NCBI GenBank assembly: GCA_016302005.1 | Contig: JAEDOK010000091.1 | Coordinates: 1 to 6,788 of the forward strand | DNA from: Oscillospiraceae bacterium | GTDB lineage: Bacteria > Bacillota_A > Clostridia > Oscillospirales > Oscillospiraceae | Length of the DNA stretch: 6,788 bases | Direction: 5' to 3' | Shown here: positions 1-4,587 of the stretch, in pieces | Numbering within the stretch: position 1 is the first letter of the stretch | Layout of the letters: each line of letters opens with the position of its first letter | Notes under the pieces: model-generated | Told to the model about the DNA's origin: nothing | The model's input: the letters and a program-made list of their open reading frames with translations, nothing else | Database searches by the model: none | Program-made: the position numbers and the translations under genes

Positions 1-2
1 CT

Positions 3-123
3 CCGCCACAGGCGGCGCTCGCAAGCGTCCCCCCGCCGACCGCGAAGCGGCAGAAAGCAGGCATGAACAAGTCTGTACATACTTGGTAGTTCCTGCACCG
101 GTGGGGACATGCCCCCACCCTAC
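3..123. repeat. Palindromic repeat cluster with a GGTGGGG/CCCCACC hairpin unit
   Basis: No gene is visible here. Short hairpins lie at 3-15 (CCGCC/GGCGG) and 40-50 (CCGC/GCGG). A stronger one pairs GGTGGGG (100-106) with CCCCACC (113-119) and is followed by CTAC. The 31 bases before it (71-101) match 214-244 at 25 of 31 positions, and the second copy also leads into a hairpin followed by CCCTAC. The two are therefore units of one repeat family with different stem sequences. I infer an interspersed repeat of REP or MITE type. Nothing here suggests coding. Confidence 0.6.
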
Positions 124-171
124 AGAGGGTTTCATGGCAATGACATAATAGGCTACCCTCTTTGTCATTGC
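124..171. repeat. Interleaved inverted repeats (pseudoknot-like order)
   Basis: AGAGGGT (124-130) is complementary to ACCCTCT (155-161), and GCAATGACA (137-145) is complementary to TGTCATTGC (163-171). Both matches are perfect. The pairs are interleaved in the order A-B-A'-B', so they would form an H-type pseudoknot or two mutually exclusive hairpins rather than nested stems. This could also be the scar of one palindromic repeat inserted in another. No function is assigned. Confidence 0.5.
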
Positions 172-208
172 GAGACCGGTGCGCACACCGGTCTTGGCGA
201 TCTCCGGT
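163..208. repeat. REP-like palindrome (GTCATTGCGAG...TGGCGATCTCC type)
   Basis: The core is a perfect stem AGACCGGTG (173-181) / CACCGGTCT (186-194) around a CGCA loop. Outer weaker pairing joins ATTGC and GCGAT. The outer words GTCATTGCGAG and GGCGATCTCC, I recall from memory, are typical ends of a palindromic repeat common in intergenic regions of many bacterial genomes, usually with variable central stems. It probably has no protein product. Its position downstream of the minus-strand lipoprotein gene suits a transcript-end or REP-type role. Confidence 0.6.
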
Positions 209-220
209 TGCAGGCTTGTA

Positions 221-364
221 CGCACTCGGTACTTCCTGCACCGGGCGGATAATATCCGCCCCTACGGCGTGAACTGCAAAATATTTCGTAGGGGCGGCTA
301 TCAGCCGCCCGCGTTTCTCATCCGCGCGGAGCGCTCCTCAGTCATTCACCCTTAGCCCTTAGCC
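221..364 (+). repeat. 144-bp palindromic repeat element, left copy
   Basis: This copy aligns without gaps to the reverse complement of 2247-2390, with 13 differences over 144 columns (about 91%). It contains a 9+1+9 palindrome (GGGCGGATA, 243-251; TATCCGCCC, 253-261) and an 8+3+8 palindrome (GGGCGGCT, 292-299; AGCCGCCC, 303-310). An alternative 11-bp pairing joins CCGCCCCTACG (256-266) to CGTAGGGGCGG (287-297). The palindromes TCCGCGCGGA (321-330) and GGAGCGCTCC (328-337) follow, then a tail ATTCACCCTTAGCCCTTAGCC. It encodes no protein. It begins 14 bp past the stop codon of the minus-strand lipoprotein gene, so its hairpins may also act at that transcript's 3' end. I infer a non-autonomous MITE- or REP-type intergenic element. 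Confidence 0.85.
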
Positions 365-377
365 ACTAACGCCGCTC

Positions 378-2177
378 CTATTCCAAATTATCCGCGAAGA
401 AATCCGCAAGCTCGGCGATGCGTCCCTCTGCGAACGGGGACTCCATCTCCGCAATTTCCAGCAGGGCGAGGATGGAATTGTCCGGGGCGTTGCGCATCAG
501 GGTCTGATATGCTTCCATACCGCTGCCCTCCTCCTGCTCGATCATATAGATCTGCAGGGCGGCATCGTTGGAGACGCAATAGCTGATGACGTAGAACGGT
601 GCGATGAAGAAATGCTGCACGTCGATCCAGCCGGGCGCCAAAATATCCTCCATGCCGTACATGGACATGCCGAACTCCTCCATGCATTCCAAAAACAGCG
701 CGTTCAGCCGCTCCGCCGTCAGCTCGTCGTCGGGCAGCTCATAGGCGCGCTGCTCAAACTCCGCGTAGCACGCCTGCCCGAGGAAGACCAGCACGGAGTC
801 CGCCAGCTTCGACGATGCCAGCCCCTCACGCTCCCGTCTTGTCAGATCGGCGCGGCTCAGGGCGAGGAATTCCAGCCCCTGCGAGAAGATCTCCGCGCAG
901 TCGATGGAGTTTGTGCCGTTGCAGTTGACATAGCCGTCCACAAAATGCCCGAACTCATGTGTTGCGGTCAGGAAATCGTCGATCGTCCCCGTCGGGGAGA
1001 CATAGAGGAAGGGCATCTCATAGGCAGACAGATAGGTCATGTAAGAACCGGGCATCTTGCTCGTCGATTCCGTAACATCATACAGCCGGTAAGCCATCAT
1101 GTAATCATAGGCAGTCGCGAGCTCGCCGCCGAAGCGATAGGCGGTGTTTTGCAGCAGCTCCATCACCTCGTCCATCTCCATGTCCTCGCTGTAGCTGCTG
1201 TAAAGCGCGGCATAGTACAGCGACGACATCTCCTTGGCGATGTCCGAGGTATATTGCTTGACCTGCGCAGGCGTGTAGTCGCGCTCGTAATAGTATTCAT
1301 ATGCAAAGTCCGCGTAGCTCTCGTAGTCCAGCTCCTCCGCGATCTCCCGGCGCACGCGGATCAGCTTGGCATACAGCTCCGTCGCCAACGGATTGTATTT
1401 GTCGTAGTACAGCTCGTAGATCTGCAGCATCTCCATATAATCGAGGTTCGGGTCAGCAAGCAGCTCCTCCACCAGACATTCCTCGCCCTTCCACTCGATG
1501 GTCATATCGCTCTGCATCGCCATATACTCCGATTGCAGCGCGCTCTCCTCCTGCATCAGCTCGACCACGCGGTCGTTGGAGTAGATCTGATTCTCGTCGT
1601 AGTAATCGAAGAAGCCCTCCTCGAAATATGCCGCCTCCAAGGCGTCGCGCTGATCGCTCTTGCCCATTGCGATAAAGCATTTCTCCATCGCCTGCTCGAT
1701 CAGGGGCGACTGCTCCTCGCACCAGTTGTATTCCTCGTCATAATAGGAATCGTTGAGGTCGAGGGTATAACGAATGTATGCATATTGCCCCATGGTGCTG
1801 AAGCCGACATACTCCTCCTCCACGGGATAATACGCCGCAAGGATCTCGTCGCAGTCCGCGCCGCCTTCCACCAGCGCCTGCACTGCGGCAAAATCGTCGC
1901 ACAGCCCCTGCGCATCCGGGCGTTCATAGACGATCTCGTCAAAAGGAACCTCCGTCAGCAGCGCTTCGGTCGGGCGCTCAAATTCGTCATAGGGCGTGTA
2001 GGGCGGCAAAGTCTCCGGCTCTGTCGGCGCTTCGGTGGTCCTTCCCGTCGTCTCGGTCGCCTCCGTCGGCGCGAAGAGGCCGCCCTCGCGGAACATCTGT
2101 TGGACGGTGCAGCCCTGCAGCAGCAGACTGAGCGCCAGCAACAGCGCCAGCAATACGGACAGTCTTCTCTTTTTCAT
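378..2177 (-). CDS. Lipoprotein M3-family (oligoendopeptidase F-like) metallopeptidase
   Basis: This gene encodes a probable surface-anchored zinc endopeptidase acting on peptides outside the cell. The 599-aa product starts with a basic MKKRR n-region and a hydrophobic stretch, then a lipobox LLQGC with lipidated Cys23. A Thr/Pro/Glu-rich linker follows (about residues 35-70). The zinc motif HEFGH is at residues 407-411, with Glu429 in CAEIFSQ as the likely third ligand. The C-terminal HFFIAPFYVISYCVS region resembles the M3 segment that closes the active site. Length is normal for PepF-like enzymes. I prefer the ATG at 2177 over 2186, because AAGAAAGGA (2187-2195) is 9 nt from the former and abuts the latter; moreover the signal peptide begins with MKK. 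No strong promoter is visible and the gene appears monocistronic. Oddities: Gln at the -2 lipobox position, and inverted repeats on both sides. The M3 assignment is firm; the substrate is unknown. Confidence 0.9.
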   Translation of the reverse strand: MKKRRLSVLLALLLALSLLLQGCTVQQMFREGGLFAPTEATETTGRTTEAPTEPETLPPYTPYDEFERPTEALLTEVPFDEIVYERPDAQGLCDDFAAVQALVEGGADCDEILAAYYPVEEEYVGFSTMGQYAYIRYTLDLNDSYYDEEYNWCEEQSPLIEQAMEKCFIAMGKSDQRDALEAAYFEEGFFDYYDENQIYSNDRVVELMQEESALQSEYMAMQSDMTIEWKGEECLVEELLADPNLDYMEMLQIYELYYDKYNPLATELYAKLIRVRREIAEELDYESYADFAYEYYYERDYTPAQVKQYTSDIAKEMSSLYYAALYSSYSEDMEMDEVMELLQNTAYRFGGELATAYDYMMAYRLYDVTESTSKMPGSYMTYLSAYEMPFLYVSPTGTIDDFLTATHEFGHFVDGYVNCNGTNSIDCAEIFSQGLEFLALSRADLTRREREGLASSKLADSVLVFLGQACYAEFEQRAYELPDDELTAERLNALFLECMEEFGMSMYGMEDILAPGWIDVQHFFIAPFYVISYCVSNDAALQIYMIEQEEGSGMEAYQTLMRNAPDNSILALLEIAEMESPFAEGRIAELADFFADNLE

Positions 2178-2212
2178 AAATACCATTCCTTTCTTAACGC
2201 ATACGGAACTGC

Positions 2213-2236
2213 AAGCTGCCGACCAAAAGGCAGCTT
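2213..2236. other. 8-bp hairpin in the 5' leader of the lipoprotein gene
   Basis: AAGCTGCC (2213-2220) pairs perfectly with GGCAGCTT (2229-2236) around an 8-nt loop. It is 36 bp upstream of the chosen lipoprotein start. No T-tract follows on the minus strand, so it is not an obvious terminator for incoming transcription; on the plus strand only TT follows the stem. It may be a leader stem-loop or the edge of the adjacent repeat. No convincing -10/-35 pair was found between the repeat and the gene. Confidence 0.4.
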
Positions 2237-2246
2237 TTGAACGAAG

Positions 2247-2390
2247 GGCTAAGGACTAAGAGTGAATGACTGAGGAGCGCTCCACGCGGATTTGAAACGC
2301 GGGCGGCTGATAGCCGCCCCTACGAGAAATCTCGCAGTTCGCGCCGTAGGGGCGGATATTATCCGCCCGGTGCAGGAACTGCCGACTGCG
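2247..2390 (-). repeat. 144-bp palindromic repeat element, right (inverted) copy
   Basis: This is the reverse-complement partner of 221-364. The two main palindromes are at 2301-2319 and 2350-2368, and their stems are identical to those of the left copy. Five of the 13 differences between copies fall in the 20-nt loop between the two hairpins and none fall in the stems, which fits selection or a replication constraint on the folded form. It lies 70 bp upstream of the lipoprotein start. The two copies, about 1.9 kb apart in opposite orientation, enclose that one gene. Confidence 0.85.
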
Positions 2391-2473
2391 TAGCAATTCG
2401 TTCCTTCGCATCGTCTGTCATATCAGGTATGTCAAAATTCCAAATCCGTGCGAAGCACACCACAGTCCTTCAC

Positions 2474-2495
2474 CATTCACCCTTCGCCCTTAGCC
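2474..2495 (+). repeat. Isolated repeat tail (CATTCACCCTTCGCCCTTAGCC-like)
   Basis: These 22 bases match the tail of the 144-bp element (CATTCACCCTTAGCCCTTAGCC at 343-364) with one difference, but the hairpin part does not precede them. The tail therefore occurs as a separate module, or this is a decayed copy. It sits about 60 bp past the stop of the rlmI-like gene. The rest of 2391-2556 shows no gene and no clear intrinsic terminator; only a short GCCTACAGGC palindrome is seen near 2507. Confidence 0.55.
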
Positions 2496-2556
2496 AAAAC
2501 AAGCTGCCTACAGGCGCGTCAGGGATGCCGCAGGCTACAGCGACCTGTTCACGATC

Positions 2557-3735
2557 TCACAGCACCTGCAAAATACAGCCCTTCAAATACGCCGCGTGTT
2601 CGACGTTGAGGGCGGCGGGATGATCCCGGGACTGGGTCAGGCGTTCCAGCAGGCGGACGGTCCTGCCGCTGTCCGCTGCCGCCTCGCGGAGCATCTTTTC
2701 AAACAGCGGCTGCGTCATAAACTGGCTGCAAGAGCAGGTCAGCAGGATGCCGCCCGCCTGGGTCAGCCGCATACAGCGCAGATTCAGCTCCTTATACCCG
2801 CGATATGCCGCCTCCAAGGCGCGCTTGCTCTTGGCAAAGGCGGGCGGGTCGCAGACGACAACGCCGTAGCGCTCCCCTGCCTCGCTCTCCTGCTTGACAA
2901 GGTCAAATACATTGGCGCAGACGGTCGTGATCCTGTCCTCCACGCCGTTGCGCGCGGCATTCTCGCGTACCATCGCAAGGGCGTTCTCGGAAACATCCAC
3001 CGCGCGGACACTCGTTGCGCCGTAAAGCGCGGCATGGACGGAGAAGCCGCCCGTATGGCAGCACAGGTCGAGGACGGTTTTTTCCTTGCAATAGGGCTTG
3101 AGCCTGCCGCGGTTTTCCTGCTGGTCGAGGAAATGCCCCGTCTTCTGCCCGTTCTCCAAATCCACCGCCATGATCGCGTCATGCTCCCGGATCAGCAGCT
3201 CTGCCGGGACTTCGCCGGAAACGCAGCCCTTTTGCTGCGCCATGCCCTCCTTCTCGCGGACGGGTACATCGTCCCGCTCATAGATGCAGCGCGGCTGAAA
3301 GATCTCCGCCAGCGCAGAGAAGATCTCCGCCTTGCGCTGTTCCATCCCAAGGCAGACGATCTGCACCGAGAGGCAATCGGCAAATTTATCCACCGTCAGC
3401 CCCGGCAGCCCGTCCGACTCGCCGAAGACCACGCGGCAGGCATTGTCAAAGCCGAGGGCGCGGCGGTTTTCCCACGCGGCACGAATGCGGCGGCGGAAAA
3501 AGTCCGCGTCCACCGTCTCCGTGCGATCCCGCGTCAGCACCCGCACAACGATCTTGGACTTGCCGTTGAAAAAGCCCTTTGCCAAAAAGCGGCAGCGGCT
3601 GTCAAGCACCTCGACGACAGCGCCGTCCTCGCAGCGGTCGTCCGCCCAGTCGATCTCGTTGTCAAACACCCAAAGTCCGCCGCCGAGAAGGTCGCCTTCC
3701 TCCCCGCGCCGCAGACAAACCTGTCCAAGCTCCAT
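2557..3735 (-). CDS. rlmI: RlmI/RlmQ-like class I SAM-dependent 23S rRNA methyltransferase
   Basis: This is a cytoplasmic RNA methyltransferase predicted to modify 23S rRNA using S-adenosylmethionine. The 392-aa length is normal for the RlmI family. Residues 1 to about 75 form a PUA-type RNA-binding domain (LGGGLWVFDNEID). The family signature NGQKTGHFLDQQENR is at 195-209. The SAM-binding loop DLCCHTGGF is at 223-231. The motif IV CDPPAF has Asp296-Pro-Pro, and a TCSCSQ motif carries Cys334 and Cys336. The start at 3735 matches the expected family N-terminus and has GGAGG (3740-3744) 4 nt away, which is rather tight. E. coli RlmI makes m5C1962, but Gram-positive relatives (YwbD/RlmQ group) have been reported to make m7G, so the exact product is uncertain. 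It is divergent from the U32 gene. Confidence 0.93.
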   Translation of the reverse strand: MELGQVCLRRGEEGDLLGGGLWVFDNEIDWADDRCEDGAVVEVLDSRCRFLAKGFFNGKSKIVVRVLTRDRTETVDADFFRRRIRAAWENRRALGFDNACRVVFGESDGLPGLTVDKFADCLSVQIVCLGMEQRKAEIFSALAEIFQPRCIYERDDVPVREKEGMAQQKGCVSGEVPAELLIREHDAIMAVDLENGQKTGHFLDQQENRGRLKPYCKEKTVLDLCCHTGGFSVHAALYGATSVRAVDVSENALAMVRENAARNGVEDRITTVCANVFDLVKQESEAGERYGVVVCDPPAFAKSKRALEAAYRGYKELNLRCMRLTQAGGILLTCSCSQFMTQPLFEKMLREAAADSGRTVRLLERLTQSRDHPAALNVEHAAYLKGCILQVL

Positions 3736-3777
3736 AGCTCCTCCGTTCCATAAACCGAAATAGAGAATATTTTGTTC

Positions 3778-3806
3778 ATTATAGCACAGAATTTCCCGTT
3801 TGCACA
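3778..3806 (-). promoter_or_regulatory. Promoter of the rlmI-like gene
   Basis: On the minus strand the sequence reads TGCTATAAT, a perfect -10 (3778-3783) with an extended TGn element. A weak -35, TGTGCA (3801-3806), lies 17 bp upstream. It is 42 bp from the start codon, giving a leader of about 35 nt. This is a typical sigma-A extended -10 promoter. Confidence 0.75.
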
Positions 3807-3858
3807 GTCAAAAAAGCCGCCCGCCGAGAAAATATCGCCCGCCCGGACCAAACCGACG

Positions 3859-3893
3859 AAAAAAGGCTGTCCTCTTTTTCAAGAAAACAGCCT
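3859..3893 (-). terminator. Intrinsic terminator on the minus strand, upstream of the rlmI promoter
   Basis: Read on the minus strand, AGGCTGT (3893-3887) pairs with ACAGCCT (3870-3864), with inner complementarity GAAA/TTTC, and is followed by six T (3864-3859). It would stop transcription coming leftward out of the toxin-antitoxin region before it reaches rlmI. It is not a terminator on the plus strand, where no T-tract follows. Confidence 0.75.
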
Positions 3894-3920
3894 GATTCAC
3901 GGGATAGCGAAACGAAACGG

Positions 3921-3949
3921 TTGCATTTTACGCGTAATGATGCTACAAT
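3921..3949 (+). promoter_or_regulatory. Promoter of the small toxin-like mRNA
   Basis: TTGCAT (3921-3926) and TACAAT (3944-3949) are separated by exactly 17 bp, and TGC just before the -10 makes it an extended -10. The predicted start is at about 3955-3957, directly at a 5' hairpin GCCGCA-gcc-TGCGGC (3956-3970). This is one of the strongest promoters in the window. Confidence 0.8.
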
Positions 3950-3996
3950 ATTTACGCCGCAGCCTGCGGCAGGTGCTGCCACCTACGGCGGACGGT

Positions 3997-4042
3997 TGTC
4001 TTCCTCGCCCCTCACGTTTTCCGAGACAGGACGAGGGAGGTG
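3997..4042 (+). promoter_or_regulatory. Shine-Dalgarno-sequestering hairpin of the toxin mRNA
   Basis: TCTTCCTCG (3999-4007) can pair with CGAGGGAGG (4032-4040) over 9 bp including two G-U pairs, extendable by two more G-U pairs. This would hide the toxin ribosome-binding site. The same anti-Shine-Dalgarno bases also pair with CGAGGGAGG at 4206-4214 in the 3' UTR, so the two foldings are mutually exclusive. This is a hand-folded prediction. Confidence 0.5.
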
Positions 4043-4048
4043 ATGCGC

Positions 4049-4135
4049 ATGTATGTTACTTACGCGGAGCTGTTCAGTTTCGTCTTGGTACTTTGTGCCG
4101 TCATTTCTTTGGTCAAGAACCATAGAAACAAGTAA
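4049..4135 (+). CDS. 28-aa hydrophobic peptide, putative type I holin-like toxin
   Basis: This short ORF encodes 28 residues: a MYVTYAELF N-terminus, a hydrophobic helix of about 14 residues (FSFVLVLCAVISLV), and a basic tail KNHRNK. This is the layout of small membrane toxins of the putative holin-like toxin group (Hol_Tox type, often with a TYExL motif near the start), which damage the membrane when over-expressed. It has one of the strongest ribosome-binding sites in the window, GGGAGGTGA (4035-4043). I chose the ATG at 4049 because the in-frame ATG at 4043 overlaps that site. It has its own promoter and terminator, a long structured leader and 3' UTR, and a facing antisense transcript. 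Family membership is from memory of the motif and architecture, so toxicity is inferred. It could instead be a harmless small membrane protein. Confidence 0.75.
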   Translation: MYVTYAELFSFVLVLCAVISLVKNHRNK

Positions 4136-4146
4136 CTTTTTAGGAT

Positions 4147-4242
4147 ATAGAAAGATTACTCCGTCCAAGTGCCGTACCAAAGCCTGACGGAGTAATCTGT
4201 CCGGGCGAGGGAGGCAACCGTTCGTCGGCAGCACCTCTCTAC
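4147..4242 (-). ncRNA. Putative antisense RNA antitoxin
   Basis: A minus-strand promoter would start RNA at about 4242, and a 13-bp hairpin at 4198-4153 would end it near 4147, giving about 95 nt. It is fully complementary to the 3' UTR of the toxin mRNA and does not reach the coding region, as in the RatA and SR4 type I antitoxins. It also carries CCTCCCTCG, the perfect complement of the toxin Shine-Dalgarno region 4032-4040, and its 5' half resembles the toxin leader. If the first hairpin is read through, RNA could extend to the terminator at 3893-3859 and cover the whole toxin gene. All of this is inferred from sequence. Confidence 0.65.
4153..4198 (-). terminator. 13-bp hairpin, probable terminator of the antisense RNA
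   Basis: AGATTACTCCGTC (4153-4165) and GACGGAGTAATCT (4186-4198) are perfect inverted repeats around a 20-nt loop. On the minus strand the stem is followed by TTCTATATCC, a weak U-tract. On the plus strand GTCCGGG follows, so it cannot terminate the sense mRNA, but it would form a stable hairpin in the 3' UTR. Confidence 0.6.
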
Positions 4243-4248
4243 ACACAC

Positions 4249-4277
4249 AGTATACCACGGAGATCCCGCATTTGCAA
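4249..4277 (-). promoter_or_regulatory. Antisense RNA promoter embedded in the toxin terminator
   Basis: On the minus strand, TTGCAA (4277-4272) and TATACT (4254-4249) are spaced by 17 bp. The -35 lies in the loop region of the sense terminator and the -10 immediately outside its stem. The predicted start is at about 4242-4240. Confidence 0.7.
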
Positions 4278-4297
4278 GGGCTTCTCCGTGTTTTTTT
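4256..4297 (+). terminator. Intrinsic terminator of the toxin mRNA
   Basis: CACGGAGA (4256-4263) pairs with TCTCCGTG (4283-4290), with CCC (4265-4267) and GGG (4278-4280) able to pair inside. Seven T follow (4291-4297). It ends a transcript of about 340 nt from the promoter at 3921-3949. Confidence 0.9.
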
Positions 4298-4587
4298 GTT
4301 TGCACCGCTCCGCACCGGTTTTGCACAGGTCGGGTCTGTCGAAAAAGTAGATTTTTTTCGCGAAGGGTGTCGAAAGGGTGCGCGGTTACCATAAGAATCT
4401 CACAGGATCCTGTGCATAATTCTGTGCAATTGTTGAAAACTCAGCGTTTTGCTGCACAGGCGGACGGAAAAATTGTGGTGTTATGTCTACCGAAGTCCCA
4501 CAAATTGTGGTTTGTGTGCGTTCATCCGAATTTTTGTGAAAATGCCGAAAGCATTCCTGTGCAATTGTGAATTTTCTTGATCTCCTG
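4298..4587. promoter_or_regulatory. AT-richer non-coding region with clustered short palindromes and box-like motifs
   Basis: No credible gene is seen between the toxin terminator and the U32 promoter. The region holds the perfect 14-bp palindrome CACAGGATCCTGTG (4401-4414); CCACAA-A-TTGTGG (4498-4510); a repeated AAATTGTGGT (4470-4479, 4502-4511); and a repeated TGTGCAATT (4423-4431, 4558-4566). TGTCGAA occurs at 4337-4343 and 4368-4374, matching the Spo0A box. TTTTGCACA (4319-4327) and TTATGCACA (minus strand of 4411-4419) match the DnaA-box consensus TTWTNCACA. Such density suggests an operator or control region for the U32 gene, but no factor can be named with confidence. Confidence 0.4.

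Larger units (their letters stand above)
3971..4236 (+). repeat. Long-range inverted repeat joining the 5' leader and 3' UTR of the toxin mRNA
   Basis: AGGTGCTGCC (3971-3980) is perfectly complementary to 4227-4236. Bases 3992-4010 pair with 4203-4221 over 19 continuous RNA base pairs, two of them G-U (T3999 with G4214; T4002 with G4211). The arms enclose the toxin ORF. Long-range 5'-3' pairing is known in several type I toxin mRNAs, such as hok and bsrG, where it controls translation or stability. The mismatches in the DNA inverted repeat stay pairable as RNA, which points to function at the RNA level. Confidence 0.75.

Noticed and set aside
1..377. Possible CRISPR array from the repeated GC-rich hairpins
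   Set aside because: Repeats are of unequal length and spacing, occur in both orientations, have no uniform spacers, and no cas gene is near.
612..2240. 542-codon open frame on the plus strand opposite the lipoprotein gene
   Set aside because: It is the antisense shadow of a well-supported gene in GC-rich DNA. The translation is Leu/His/Arg/Val-rich with no recognisable domain.
2596..3753. 385-codon open frame on the plus strand opposite the rlmI-like gene
   Set aside because: It mirrors the methyltransferase codon pattern, has no family motif, and lies opposite a gene with firm domain evidence.
3772..4125. 117-codon open frame overlapping the toxin region on the plus strand
   Set aside because: It runs through a terminator hairpin, a promoter and an RNA leader, is in a different frame from the toxin ORF, and has no credible ribosome-binding site.
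3971..4236. Terminal inverted repeats of a small insertion element carrying the 28-aa ORF
   Set aside because: No target-site duplication is seen at the arms, the arms lie inside the transcript, and their mismatches are G-U compatible, which suits RNA pairing better.
3983..4392. Two minus-strand open frames (110 and 78 codons) over the toxin-antitoxin region
   Set aside because: Composition is not protein-like, there are no good ribosome-binding sites, and the sequence is better explained by RNA structure and the antisense RNA.
4367..4570. 67-codon open frame with a GTG start before the U32 gene
   Set aside because: No Shine-Dalgarno site at a useful distance and no recognisable motif; it crosses the palindromes of a regulatory region.
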